NCBI RefSeq assembly: GCF_018143015.1
Contig: NC_054743.1
Location: forward strand, 24,365,934-24,429,933
Direction: 5' to 3'
DNA length: 64,000 nucleotides
Source: Lytechinus variegatus
Taxonomy: Eukaryota; Echinodermata; Echinoidea; Temnopleuroida; Toxopneustidae
The notes beneath the pieces are model-generated. The model was not told the DNA's origin and searched no databases. It saw only the letters and a program-made list of their open reading frames with translations. Positions 1 through 12,507 of the stretch are shown here, in pieces. Numbering within the stretch: the first letter of the stretch is position 1; the number at the start of each line of letters is the position of its first letter. A program made the translations under genes and the position numbers.

Positions 1-900
1 CCTAAATACGTAATGGGGGTGATGTAGGCCCAGGATATTTTAGTTCAGTAACTCTTTTTCGAAGATGAATTCATGTTCATGATGTTGATTTGATTAAGCC
101 CAAATTGTTGAGTGTTCCGTCTCCTCACTGATGAGGAGGTAATTTAATCTGTATTACAGATGATCAGTAAATTGGCGATCATCAGACTTATTGGAAGCAA
201 AATGATTGAATATTTTTAGGATTGCTGGATTAATAATTGATACTAGTAAATACTATACATAGAAGGCAAGCAGCAATATTTTTACTTTTTTGGCTAGATA
301 TTTTTTATTTTCTACCTATTTAGCATATTATTAGCTCAGTGATTTAAATTCATCTGACAAAACTATTGTTTAATCAGAATTTTTTTTAATGTCATGAAAC
401 TTATAGCCAAGACTATAGAATCAAGGTATGGGTCTATACCATGGGGTTCCCTGGATACAGCAGAAACTGTATATTCCTACAGGAGAAGAAATTTGATTTT
501 ATTATCATTGTGCTCATGAAATATTGCGAACACTTTTTTTTCATCAAATGATTTCATTCATGATCACATTGAACTTGAGTTGCAAGATAAGAATTTGATA
601 ACATCCAAATTTGAAGACGATGTTGACTTTCATCATCTCTCAGACTCAGTGTTGTTTTACTTGATCATCCATTAGATGAATTGAAAATGCTTGAAGTGCG
701 ATGACATGGGCTGTTTATAGAAGTTGAAGAAGGGGAGTATCACTTGGAAATGTGACTTGATCTGCCCTTTGGGAATCTGAGAATGTCTGAAGTATCACTT
801 CAAACATGGGTAGTTACTGAGCCCATGTCTCCTCTTCCTCCTCTTCGATCTTTCACTTCATTCCTCTCTCGTCCCGTCTGCATCATCATCATCCTTCTGA
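1..900. other. no gene seen
   Basis: AT-rich DNA with stop codons in all frames. I see no splice-flanked open stretch and no clear repeat. A short TC-rich run lies near 825-880, just before the first MITE. Confidence 0.5.
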
Positions 901-902
901 TA

Positions 903-1289
903 CCCCTTTCATAAACCCAATTAAAATGAATTAGGCGGCTAATAGCAGCATAATTTGGTCGTAAAATTGGAGGAGGATAAGAGTTATCCGCATTACTCTG
1001 ATGCTGCTATTATCCGCATAATAGCAGCATCGGGACAAGATTTTGAGTTTATGAACGCATTTCCAAATAATGCGGATAATTGCCATGGTGCGGTCACAAG
1101 GTCACCCTTTTCCAACACAACCGCATCAGAGGGGGCGTGTCCAGTTGTCATGGCGATTATCCGCCTTTTTCAGGACGGGCGCTCGTAAAACTAATGCGGC
1201 TTATTTTCGGAGTTTATGAACGCAATATTTTATTGAATTATCTGCATTACTCTTAAGCGGCTAATTGGAGGATAGGTTTATGAAAAGGG
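903..1289. mobile_element. MITE flanked by TA, about 387 bp
   Basis: The left end CCCCTTTCATAAACC is matched by the reverse complement of the right end, CCCTTTTCATAAACC. Both sides carry TA (901-902 and 1290-1291), as expected for a TA target-site duplication. Inside, the words GCGGATAAT, GCGGCTAAT and GCAGCATAAT and their complements recur, giving many secondary hairpins. There is no transposase frame; the 77-codon open stretch inside is a by-product. The superfamily is not certain, but a TA duplication fits the Tc1/mariner group. Confidence 0.65.
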
Positions 1290-1299
1290 TATTAGTTCT

Positions 1300-2490
1300 G
1301 TGATGTTATAGTTTGTACCATTGTTTGTGTTTGGTATGGTTTGAATGAAATACTATACTACTATCTAGTAGTTCATTTCAGATGATTGTTTTATATTCAG
1401 TTAAAAAGATTTCTAGGGGGGTAGGGAAGGGACCCATGTGCGGATCTCTTCTGCCTCCTCGTCTCTTTCTATTCCTCCTCACTCCCCCTTCCTTCATCCC
1501 CATCTGTAATTTTATTAATTTGTTTTTTCTATCACATAATTTTGATGTCTACCCTATTTTTTTTCTTATTTCTGAAAGTCAGGCTCCTGATTTGAACTTA
1601 ATAATGAACCACTTAGTGATAGGACTGTAGTGTAAAATAAGATAAGCAATAAAGCTATAATAAAGTTTGAATGTTCCTACATTTGATATTATTGAATATA
1701 CCTATATTTTACACGGACCATAGATACCAGTGAGATCTACATCAATCTTTACCCTTTTCAAGAAAACTTCAATGGTTTCACTATTAGATTGGAGTTTGTA
1801 ACAAGTGGCATGAGCGTATTTAAATTTGATGTTGCATACATCTGCCTGCACTAAAGAATGATTTGTTTTAAATTTCTCCTGAGGCTGTGATTGAAATTAG
1901 TTCATTCATAGTTTTGGATAACATGTTTTCCTTAATCAGCGACTGTTATTATATAATTGAACAAAATTGATGAAGTAAAAAGAGCGTCAAAGCAATTAAC
2001 CATGACCTTTGCATTGTGGCCACATGAACTTGAATATTCCCCCTCCAGACCTTTACAATTAGGCCAAGATAATTTGTAGACTAAATGAATAAGTAATCCT
2101 CTTTCAAACTTGTACTTAAAAAAAAAATCTAACCTTGACCCTAAAACCCACTTGAAAAAACCCACACCCTAATCCTGTTGCGGTAATGAAATAAGGCTCA
2201 AAGAGCTTGAAGTTTACTGTATCAAATTTAACCATCTCAAAATATTATTTTCATATGTTTTCCACATTGCATAGCTGTCATCACATGGTTAATTTTCAGC
2301 TTAGAGTGGTCCTAATCCAGTGGATATTAAACCTAAAAACCTTGCCCTTGCCTAACTTCACTCTTGCTTTGATGAATGTGATGATGGATGACAATATTGC
2401 CATGGCAACCTTGACCTAGTAATGATGATGATGATTGTTTTGATCTGGTAAATTGTTTTACCTGCTGGGTAGATGATTACAGACTTAAAC
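1300..2490. other. no gene seen
   Basis: AT-rich intergenic sequence. A short GATGAT run sits near 2422-2434. Open stretches on either strand are short, lack splice context and show no recognisable protein. Confidence 0.45.
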
Positions 2491-2498
2491 CACTCGTA

Positions 2499-2947
2499 GA
2501 GGCTGTTCTCACTACGTTCCTGAAACTAGTTTAGTGGAAACTAGTTTAACGCATAGTGAGAATGGTCAAAGCGGTCTTAGAAGCGATCTTCAAAACCAGT
2601 TTGGAAAACCACCTCGCGATGTAGTTTTCAAGATCGCTTTGCCTCGTTAAACTGGTTTTAGCGTAAGTGAGGACACAACCGTTCTTCGGGAAGCGATCTT
2701 CGCACATTTTGAGCGCGCTATTCCACACGACAGGTGTAGAATACCTATGCTGCGGTTTTGAATTTCACGCGAAATGTGTCACCCCACTGAGGGCATTTCC
2801 ATAGCAACAAGAGCGCTTTACGTGAAGTGATTTTGAAAACCACTTTCGTATGATCAAGTGGGAACGCTAGCGAAGCAATCTTCCAAAGTGTTTTCCTGAA
2901 TCGGTTTCCAGTAAACTAGTTTTAGAAAGCATAATGAGAACGGCCTC
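2499..2947. mobile_element. MITE with ~50-bp terminal inverted repeats
   Basis: The left end GAGGCTGTTCTCACTA and the reverse complement of the right end GAGGCCGTTCTCATTA begin imperfect arms of about 50 bp that both contain AAACTAGTTTA. GTA flanks both ends, which could be a 3-bp target duplication as in PIF/Harbinger elements. Internal words such as AAGCGATCTTC and AAACTGGTTTTA recur. A diverged partial copy lies at 7917-8065. Non-coding. Confidence 0.65.
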
Positions 2948-3102
2948 GTATACTTCTGCTGTTTCTGCGCATCTGTCATGTTGAACCAGGGACGTCCCTG
3001 GTTGAACCTACCTGTGGTAAACATGTGCTCTGGTAAATTATAGGACTTTTTATATTGGTCTGGGAGGTGGAAGTCTTGACTAGAAACATCCTGCATAAAT
3101 TA

Positions 3103-3380
3103 GGATGGTGATGTTGATGATAATGATGATATTAAGGTTGATGATGGTGATATTGATGATGATGATGGTGATATTGATGATCATGATTAACATGATGATG
3201 ATGGTGATGAATATGATGATGTTGATGAATGTGATGATGATGATAATGGTAATGATAATGACGACAACAACAACGATGATGATGATGGTAGTGGTGATGG
3301 TGGTCAATGGTGGTGGTACTTGACTACTTGTGATGAAGATGGTTGTACATTTTGATGAGGAAGAAGACAAGAAGAATATG
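3103..3380. repeat. degenerate (GAT/ATG)n microsatellite
   Basis: Long tract of GAT, GGT and AAT trinucleotides on the plus strand. It yields artificial Met/Ile-rich open frames on both strands that should not be taken as genes. Confidence 0.85.
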
Positions 3381-3399
3381 ATGGTGATAATGTCACCGA

Positions 3400-6300
3400 T
3401 ATCTTACAGCACTTTTATGTCACAATATTTATGATATAGACCTAAGCATACATATTAAAATATTAAACATGCAGAGTTGCTGATATTGATAACAGTGTCA
3501 TGTGTAGACCAAAGGAACCATTGGGGCCTACCACCTCCCTTTTCATCAATGTAGCAAGGTTGCAATTAGATTTATGTGTTCAAATAACACGTCATAATTT
3601 AATTTTCATCTTTCATTCATTGAAATAACCTCAAGAGGAAATGGTGTAATCATGGAATGTTTTGAATTGCATCCACTGTGGCATGTTATTTCAGTGGAAT
3701 CTGGGTTTATCACTGATGCCATAATATGCACCTGTTCAACAAACTATTTCACTCTAACCTGATTGGATGATTGTTTGTTACCATGGTAACAAAGGAGAGT
3801 AATGTACTAGATGATTGGTTGTGACAGCTGTGATGTAGGCTCATATGTTAAGAAATGATAGGTAAGATGTTTGGTGCATGAAGGAGAGGATTAGGAAGAA
3901 TATGAATGTGAAAATCACAAATCTTGGAGGAAGGTCTAAAACATGTATATTTTTACTAATTACTATATATTTTCTTTTATAAAGATATTATGAAAAATCA
4001 GTCTTTCTGTTGGGTCTTTTATCGCATTTCTTTATCTTGTGAGTTGTGACTCAAAATCTGAATATATCCTTACAATTTAAAGATACATTCAGGATTGCAC
4101 AAAGAAGTAGGGCCTACTAGTAAATGATAATTATTTCCATAATTATCATCCAGGCTATGATTCAGGCCTATTGATATTTATCATCTTAATTTTGGTTATA
4201 CAAAGTTATCTTTTTGTTAGTTTCTTCTTATTATTTTCTGTTTCTACCCAGTGTTATTTTTTTTACAATGATGGATCGTCTAAAAACCTAAACAGCAGTT
4301 TGTACAGAGTGCTCAATGGTCTTAGAACTGCCCTGATTGCTTAAAGAGAAATTCCAGTAGTTGCAGTAAATACTGATTTCATGAGAAAGTCTGTAAAACA
4401 AGGCTTAATTGTCAGTATATCATCGAGGATCTAGATCTGGTACAGTTACATAAACTGAACTTTGTGAAATCTTGAAATCTACACTGAAAATGTTCACACC
4501 GAAGATCCCCAACACAGATAGGGGCATGTGGGACAGTGTATAATTATAGCTTTGATTGTCGGGCCCGACGCTCTACCCGAATCTTGTGCTTATTTGCTGA
4601 TTTCTCAGCAATTACACAATTTCTTCCAGAATCCTTTGGCACATACGTTTTATTTATACAAACAGACACTTTGGGGGTCATTTCATTGGATTCTGTGCGA
4701 ACTCATTTTGATATTTTTACCAAAACTAGCATTTACCTTTAATGGTCTGAGAATATAAGTCAATTTTCTTTAACTCTTCTTTTCACTTTCCCATGACTAT
4801 GATTTGTTGGTATTAGTAATTCTATAATGATTTGTCTGTGTGTATTTACTGTGATGTTTGCAAAGGCTTTGTGTACTGAAATAAAAGAGGTTAGCGAAAT
4901 TCCCACGCCTATGAATGTTTTATTTATTCTATAGAAATATTTGAGTAAGTTGGCCTATTATTACCAACCACAAAACAAACCACAAATTACCTTCATTTCT
5001 ATTGTAGAGATCTGTCACATTTAATATAAGATATCTCAATTATAGAAGGAGAGAAACATTCACTTTGCTTGTTTGCCTCTTCGAAAGCAAGCTGGATGTT
5101 GCAAAAAATGGATCTTATTGCCAAGGTCTTTTCTTTTTGTTAATGCTAAATGAAAGAAGGCCATAGGCCTACGTTCAATATATTTGAAATATATACGGTT
5201 TACAATTATTTTTGTAGATTGTATGCCTTGGTTCGCATGGAATGAAACAGTCTGTTAAGTGAAAAGTTGGGAGCACATTCCCCCTGTTTAGAAACAAGCA
5301 GTATGTACACAACAATAGATCTGCATTGACCCTGGTATGGCAATTTCAAATTAAAACAACATCTCAACCTAAAGTACAACAATATGCAAATTAGCAATCG
5401 CACTAAAACTCAATATGAGTCACTGCTATCTATTAATTATTGTATAAACCCATCCATGACTCAGCGACACATCTCCCCTGTGATGGTGGGTTTGGGGGAA
5501 AATAATCAATAAATAATAAAATATGAACCAAATTCCCCTTGAAATTGACACAAAAGGGATGTGTCTGTTCAGCCAAGGAATGAAGAAGGGGGCAATGTAC
5601 TTTCAGGTGCGATGCTGATCTATAGTTAGAATGGTTAGTGGAGCACAAATACATGATATTATTCAGCGTTTCTAGACTCATCTCGGATTTTAATGACAAT
5701 CTGTCATCATCGTGATGCGGTTGAATGGTTTTGTCTGCTATACACTCTGACGCCCTTGCCTGGCGGTTGCTTGACATTGCCTCCTATCGTACTACCTTTC
5801 CACTTATCTATGAAATATCTTTTTTTTCTGAAAAAAATGTTACTGACCTTATTCCTATTAAATTTATCTTTGAAATGTTCGGGTAAAAAGACCCTCTAAA
5901 GCATTACTTGAAAAAACAAAAACAATTAGTTCCATATTTCTAGAATCACAATCTATCTAGAGAATGTTGCAATTAGCACCTGAAAAGCTGCTGGAATTGT
6001 TACGGCAGAGTTTCATGAAGCATTCTTGCCATTATATTGTTACAAGCAACTGAAATGCTTGTATTTCATTGGCTGAGAGCTTACTTGGTATGCAAATCAC
6101 AGACAAGGTGTTTTGTGAAACACTCCACTGATCATTGCTGAAAGGGAAGAGAAACCAACACTCCAACTTAGCAAGTAGGTGAGAGTTTGAGGGTCAATAT
6201 TGCACCCCAAGGGGGTAATGATGCGCCCCATTCTTATCTTATGACTCATCTGTGTTGACCATGGACAGTGATGGAGTGGACATTGGTCAGAGTAGGCCTA

Positions 6301-6700
6301 TGAGGATAATGGCTGAAATTCTTGTACTACATTCGATGAGAGAAAAAAGAATGGAAATAATACAAGAAGGAATTTTGCAAAATGAAAAAAAAAATGTTTT
6401 CAATATTTTTATTTATTCAATTATTTACTTGTCAAGCTTGATGTTGCATTGGGTAGGCCTATTACGGAAGGGATATTTTTTTGCTCTGTATCAGTACATA
6501 TCTGTATATTATTTTGTGGGAGGGAGATGTGGATTGGAACTACCCCTAGCACTAATTTGAGCTCAAAAAATAAAATGTAGATATTTGCACTGTTTTAAAT
6601 CTGTCAGCTTCATTTATACTTACCAGATACAGCAGCAATAATGAATATGAACAGATTGCAAATAATATTATTCATCTGTGGTTAATGAAATGTAACCATT
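3400..6700. other. no gene seen
   Basis: AT-rich single-copy-looking DNA. A 114-codon minus-strand open stretch at 5433-5777 has no recognisable domain or splice context. No repeat family seen elsewhere in the window was found here. Confidence 0.4.
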
Positions 6701-6711
6701 GGAGGGTTAAT

Positions 6712-6725
6712 GGGGGGGGGGGGGG
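6712..6725. repeat. poly-G run (14 G)
   Basis: One of many long G or C homopolymers in the window; see the finding on G runs. Confidence 0.9.
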
Positions 6726-7299
6726 CAATAACTCTGGGATAACTTAATTAGACCTACTTTTTGTACTTGAAGAGTTTAAATATGCATTTAATCACCATTT
6801 TTTTCTAGAATCATGAAGATAAACATCTGTTTGTGATAGACTCATGATTAAAAAGGAATTTAAAACATTTTTGATACAGATGATTTTGGCAATCACCATT
6901 GCTAATTTTGTTTGGAATTTACAACCATGTGTGATGTTAATGCCAAACAACTTGTCCATATGCCCCAACTCCACACCTCTTTTATGCCATTTCTGTCAAA
7001 ACAGTTTGAATAATCTTGTGAAATTGACTTTGGAGTATATTGACAAAGCCTAGGCTAGGTGTGAATGAGCTTTGTGTGGTTTTGATCCTAGAATGGTCAA
7101 CAATGTCAGCTGATCCAAGCAATGATCCCAGAACTATCCCCATTTAGACCAGTTTACTTACTGTATAAAGATGGAGGTGGGGGGGGGCTAAAGTTACACT
7201 GATAAAATGCGGAATGTCATGAATGAAGCATTGAAATAATTTCTTAAATGTTGAGGTGATAGGTGAGATGAAAAAGATAATGGAAATGATAATGAAATA

Positions 7300-7302
7300 T
7301 AG

Positions 7303-7358
<56 letters not shown>

Positions 7359-7460
7359 GGTGGTGGTGATGGTGATGATGGTGATTGTGACTTTGGTGAC
7401 AATGATGATGATGGTGATAATGACTATAATAGACATTATGATGATGATGGTAATATGGTA
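7300..7460. repeat. (GAT)n / (GGT)n microsatellite
   Basis: Trinucleotide tract running from GAT through GGT to a degenerate GAT region. On the minus strand it reads as a long poly-His frame, which is a composition artefact. Confidence 0.85.
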
Positions 7461-7916
7461 ATGAAGGATACTTACGAATGATTGTGATAATTATGATTTT
7501 CATGGTGGTGGTGGCCATGCTTGACAATAATTGTAATGATAATAATAATCATCATCTGCATTATACAATTTAAGAAATACATTTCTTGTTGTCTGAACTG
7601 GACTTAAGCCATGATCTCTTACAAACCCTGTTCTATATTCTGTTTGCATGAGCTAAATAAACATTACACACCCTTGATGTGTCGTAATCCATCTATTTCC
7701 ATCTGTCTTTCCACACTTTCATTCACCTTGTGCCAAGGTGAGAAATGGGCAGCTTCTTCCATGCCCCATTCAGACCAGACAATGCTACTTTCGATGCCAG
7801 TTATGTTAGACCTGTTACTTCTGAAACATTCCTAATGGATCTACTTTATCAGTGAAAGCCACCAGCTGAAACCATGTTTATGCATAGGCCTCTAATAAGA
7901 ATGCTGAAAGCAGTTT

Positions 7917-8065
7917 TCAAAGTGATATTTAGTGGTCTTGGAAGCCAGTTTGGAAAACCATCCTCTTTGCCTTGTTAAACTGGTTTAAGAGTGAATTAGG
8001 ACATGATCGGTCTACAGGGAAGCGATCTTCACCTGGAAGTGTTCATAGTGGGTGCATGTTAGGCC
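7917..8065. mobile_element. partial diverged copy of the 2499-2947 MITE
   Basis: Shares TTTGGAAAACCA, GTTAAACTGGTTT and GGGAAGCGATCTTC with the 2499-2947 element in the same order, with an internal deletion. Ends are not recognisable. Confidence 0.5.
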
Positions 8066-8790
8066 ACAAAGGGGGGGGGAGGACTTGGGGTGCTATAATA
8101 TGGACCATCCCAACAAATTTACACCCAAGACAAAAATGGGAGGAAAAGAAATACAAGGAAAGTAAAAGGGGGGATATGTGGGATCATATTCTGAATATTA
8201 TTTAAAGATCTATCTCAAATCTGATGTTTGTATTAAAAAAGGTTTTAAAAAATATGCTTGCTTGCTTCACTTGCTTGGTGAACTGGTAGGCCTATGTTTC
8301 TCTGTCGAACTTGTGAGAATTTTGTTGTGAACAGGTCAATTTAATGTCCAAGCTCTTTGTGTAGATAAATTTTCAGAGAAAATTATTGCTGGTGTGAATG
8401 GTCCTGATGATAATGGATGTTGTAGCATTTGATCATCCATCTGTCTGGTAAATCCTTGAGAGCTTTACTGTCTCTAACTTGTCTCTTTGGTGTCAAGTTA
8501 ATTGCCAATTAGAGGCTTGAGCGGGTGTGACAAAGATGGGTACATCATCCACTAAAACTCTCCCAAGACAGTGAAAGTTTACAACCAGAATCTTTGTAAT
8601 TATCTGTTTTATGTATGTTTCTTTGTTTGATTCCCTGAGGTACAATGCTACAGATGTGATCTCTTCATACTTAAACCTGTTTCTGTCTTCTTGGAGTTTG
8701 GTTCTGAAATCTCATGGAAGAATTTTCTCGATATTGTAACGTTGCATAACATTTTGTTTTAATACATGCTACACAAAACTCGCTTATGAT

Positions 8791-9061
8791 CCCCCCCTCC
8801 CCCTCTGAAAATATTGATTTGACTTGGGTTGATGTTTTGGCACTCCTACAATCTTAGAGTATATTAACTCTTGGGTTCTGATCCTTGCCTTTAAACTTTC
8901 AATTTATATTCTGAATAGGACCCCCCCCCCTTCCCTTCTGAAAATATCAATGATTCAACTTTGATTGATTTATTACTTCTACAATCTTATGCTATCTGAA
9001 GTTATTAACACATGGGGTCTGATCCTTACCTTTAAACTTTCAATTTATATTTTGAATAGGA
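8791..9061. repeat. tandem duplication of ~130-140 bp units
   Basis: Two head-to-tail units (8791-8920 and 8921-9061). Each starts with a C run followed by CTTCTGAAAATAT-like sequence, passes CTACAATCTTA and TCTGATCCTT, and ends with CTTTCAATTTATATT then TGAATAGGA. Divergence is moderate, so the duplication is not very recent. Non-coding. Confidence 0.75.
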
Positions 9062-9062
9062 T

Positions 9063-12000
9063 CAAAGAAGAAGGAGGAGGAGTCGCATGATGCATGTTGC
9101 TCCTTTATTACGTTAGTTTTTTCATGTCATGCACTTGAATTTCTAAGCAAACATTGTCATCCGTTAGTCTGCCAGGCAGGAACGTGAAACAAATTGCTTT
9201 TCAGACGAATCCTGAAGATAACATTCGTGTTTGAACATTTGTGTCTCGCCGTGAATAAGAGGCATGTCATCGCTTTGTCAGACATGTTATTATTCTCTTG
9301 GTGAATCTTAATAATTCAAAGTTGGTGTGCGAGATGTGCATTATTCTTTGCTATTTGATGACATTGGAGATGGAAAAGTGTGATGCAGGGTGAGATCATC
9401 AATGACAAGTAATGTATCAAGTGCATGTGACATGAAATATACAATCAATTTTACCATTGATTAACTTTAAGTCAATGGTTTAATAACATACAAAATTAAT
9501 GATCAGTTGTAAATATTATTTGTATCTGTTATATCCCAGGTGATTTTTTGAGAAATACTTGTTCAAAGAGGTATGCCACCTGTTACCCCACCCCAAATAA
9601 CTTTGATAATACTTTGATAATGATCAGTCAAAAATAAAAAGATTTTTAGTATGTTTTATGTATAGGCCTCCATATAGGGCCTAATTCTACTGAAAATTAT
9701 AGTATGAATTAAGTTCTTAATGTATTTGTATGAGGATCAAAAGTATAGCTTACAGCACTTTGGTATTCTTGACAATTGAAAAAAAATCACACGATACACA
9801 GTCACATCTTGACAAGTTTAATAGAGGGTAGTCCCATCATTTAAGTATTGTTGTCTTGTGGCTTTGTGGTTTCACCTCAATTAAAGGTGAATCTTGCATT
9901 GATGAAGATGTGTCCAGGGTAGTTCCAGGGACTTATGACTGTTAGAAATCCTTGTTTTGAATAATTGAACATCATTAGTTTAGATTAATAGCAGCGAGGA
10001 AAGAAGGAACGGCACCTTCATTGATTTAAGGATGACAGTGAGACAGAGAGATGAATATATATATATATATATATATAGGGATACAAAAAAAATAATGGGG
10101 AGAGGGAAACGTTGAGATAGAGAGAGACACACAGACAGATAGACAGACTGACTGACCAACTGACAGGCATACAGACAGACAGGCAGACATACAGACAAAC
10201 AGACAGGGAAGAGATGGAGAGACAATAACACAAAGTGTAAAAGGTTCCTGGACAGACGAGATGAGAGTAAAGATAGAGGCCTTTGCAGACTCAAACAACA
10301 GTAGAAAAGGAACAGAGAGATTGTGAAAGAAAGAGCAAAATAAGCACAAAACAATATTCAGATAGCATTGTTACACCAGGCTAGCAAAGTGCTCTTGATG
10401 TCTGTTTCCCAAGCACTTCATCATTCCCTTGGTGTGATAAATTGCATTAAAAATCACCTATTTGTAGACCAACCTTGAGCCAACTCTGACTAATCAATTC
10501 AAATCATCAATCATCCTCCACAATCAATTGAGTTTCCAATCACAATTTTGGTTGGGATGCATCTTACAATCAAAAGAAAAGGAGCACAATAACGCATTTT
10601 GATCTTTTTGAATAACCGCTCTTTTAATAAATGGATGCTGTAATCATTATAAATAGAAGTGGCTGTGCTAAGGCAATGCCGATTCAAGGACAAAATTCGA
10701 AAATTAAAATTCCCACTCTTATTATTAGAAAAGCAGGAATTTTCACATGATTACCGACTTTTCATTCATTTAAATGATCAATTTATCATTCCTATTTCAT
10801 TTGTTATTGTTTAATCCCAGGCCTAGCAAGCAAATTGTATTTTTTTATAATGTTGAGTGAAGATATGATACCATGGTATGATTACGGTATTTATGTTTTG
10901 TTCATTAAGGTCATTTCTCTTTTTAAAAAAGAAAAGGAGAGAAAGAGAGGGAGAGAGAGATAGAGAATGTGCATTTTTGTAGCTTCTCTTTATTTTCTTC
11001 TCCGTGACTATTCCTTAGTTTTGATCTGTATTAAGGTCCTGCGACACAAATTATAGGAATTATTAGGATTAATTTATATGATTGAAAGTCATGCATAATA
11101 ACCAGTGGTTTGATTGCATTTTTCAACCTGAAACTTTAGTTTTTTGTCTCATTTTTGCCATTTCATACCGCTTTCCCATCTAGCTCAAGATTTGACTGGC
11201 CAAATCTACCTGATTGAAATCGTTTACATTACTAGAATTTAAGCCAGCAATAAGCTTCTAATTTTCGCAAATGCATTAAAACTTTGGCCAAAACACCAAT
11301 TGCACAGATGGGTATGTATGACTGAGCCTGAGGGATTCGGCCAGTCAAAAGTTTTGTTGCACCGTATCCCAACTGGAGTTAGAGCAGCGTCTTTCTTGCT
11401 GACCCAAAGTTTTGACGGGGGGGGGGGGATGGTTTTGCCAGCCAAACTACTTTGACATCTAAATTTTGGCCATGCAAAGTGTTGACCATAGGAAAATGGC
11501 ATTGGATTGCTTTATTCTCTTTGACGATTTCTAATCCCTTTAAGCCTCTTCCTTTTTTTCATTTACATTACATTTGCTACTCTCAATGATATATTTCTCT
11601 TCTTATCTTCATGTTTTCAGTTGTACTTTTCTTGTATCTTTTTGTGAGTTTTAGGAGGGTTACCAAGAAAATCTGTCACACTTTGTTAAAGCATTATTCA
11701 TTTATGATGTGCATATAAGACCGTCAAAAGGCCTTGTAGAATATCACAATCATTGCAGAATTTCATTTTCTGAGGTTAGAGCCCGACAGATGTACCTTTT
11801 ATTTTTCTTTGTTCATGCCATGGAAGCCATGTTATTTCTTTGCACTGTAGATTCCAATGAAAGAAAGGTGTTTTCTTCTTGTTTGTGTTGCACATATAGG
11901 CCTAGGGCTAAATCGGCGAACCTAATCTGTACTCTCTTGACACCTCTATAAGTCTTTGGATTTCGGCACCTTTTTCCTATTGTCTCCTATTTCCTTTTCA

Positions 12001-12507
12001 TCCCTTTTTCTATCTTCCATTCTGTATGCTGTTCTCCTGTAAAGCATACAGAGGATTGTCACCCTTTTCCACTTTCTTTTCATTTTATATGCCTTCAAGC
12101 TCTTATGTTGTATCAAGGGAAGTCTAACTCCCACTTCCCTGTTAAAATCTTTCTCATCTGTGCCTTTTAATCATACTTGTCTTTCATAAAAGCTCCTTGA
12201 CAAATAAACCAAAGTATTTTGGCAAGTTTAGAGGGATGAAAACTGAAAAGAGATCAACTAATCTGATCGTGCTTAAGTTTGAGAGAAATATGATTATGGG
12301 ACTGTTCAGTGTTGGGTTCAAACTATTTACTGATATCTCCCAGTGTTTTAAACATGAGGAACTATTGAATAACCTGGGTTTTTTTTCAGAGAGTATTGGC
12401 AGTGTAAAAGCCCCAATTCTCTCTTCGCCCATCATACTTCTGTCATTCACAAAGTAAGAATGATATATATAACCTTTCTTTGTTTTCCTCTTTTCCCCAT
12501 TCTGCAG
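9063..12507. other. no exon identified upstream of EVA1 exon
   Basis: Probably part of a long intron or upstream flank of the EVA1-like gene. It contains microsatellites (near 10054-10205 and 10927-10965) and a G run near 11418-11428. I could not identify exons for the lectin-type ectodomain expected in EVA1C proteins. Confidence 0.4.
10054..10205. repeat. (TA)n and (CAGA)n microsatellites
   Basis: About eleven TA units are followed by an A-rich spacer and then a degenerate CAGA/GACA tetranucleotide tract to about 10205. Three overlapping minus-strand open frames here are products of the repeat. Confidence 0.85.

Noticed and set aside
3080..3370. Ile- and Met-rich open frames on both strands
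   Set aside because: Microsatellite translation.
5433..5777. 114-codon minus-strand open frame
   Set aside because: No recognisable domain, no splice logic, and it overlaps no conserved-looking sequence.
7144..7527. 127-codon minus-strand open frame with a long His run
   Set aside because: Translation of a (GAT/GGT) microsatellite; no other protein character.
9980..10354. Three overlapping minus-strand frames, one of 124 codons, rich in Cys/Leu/Ser
   Set aside because: Produced by the CAGA/GACA tetranucleotide and (TA)n repeats.
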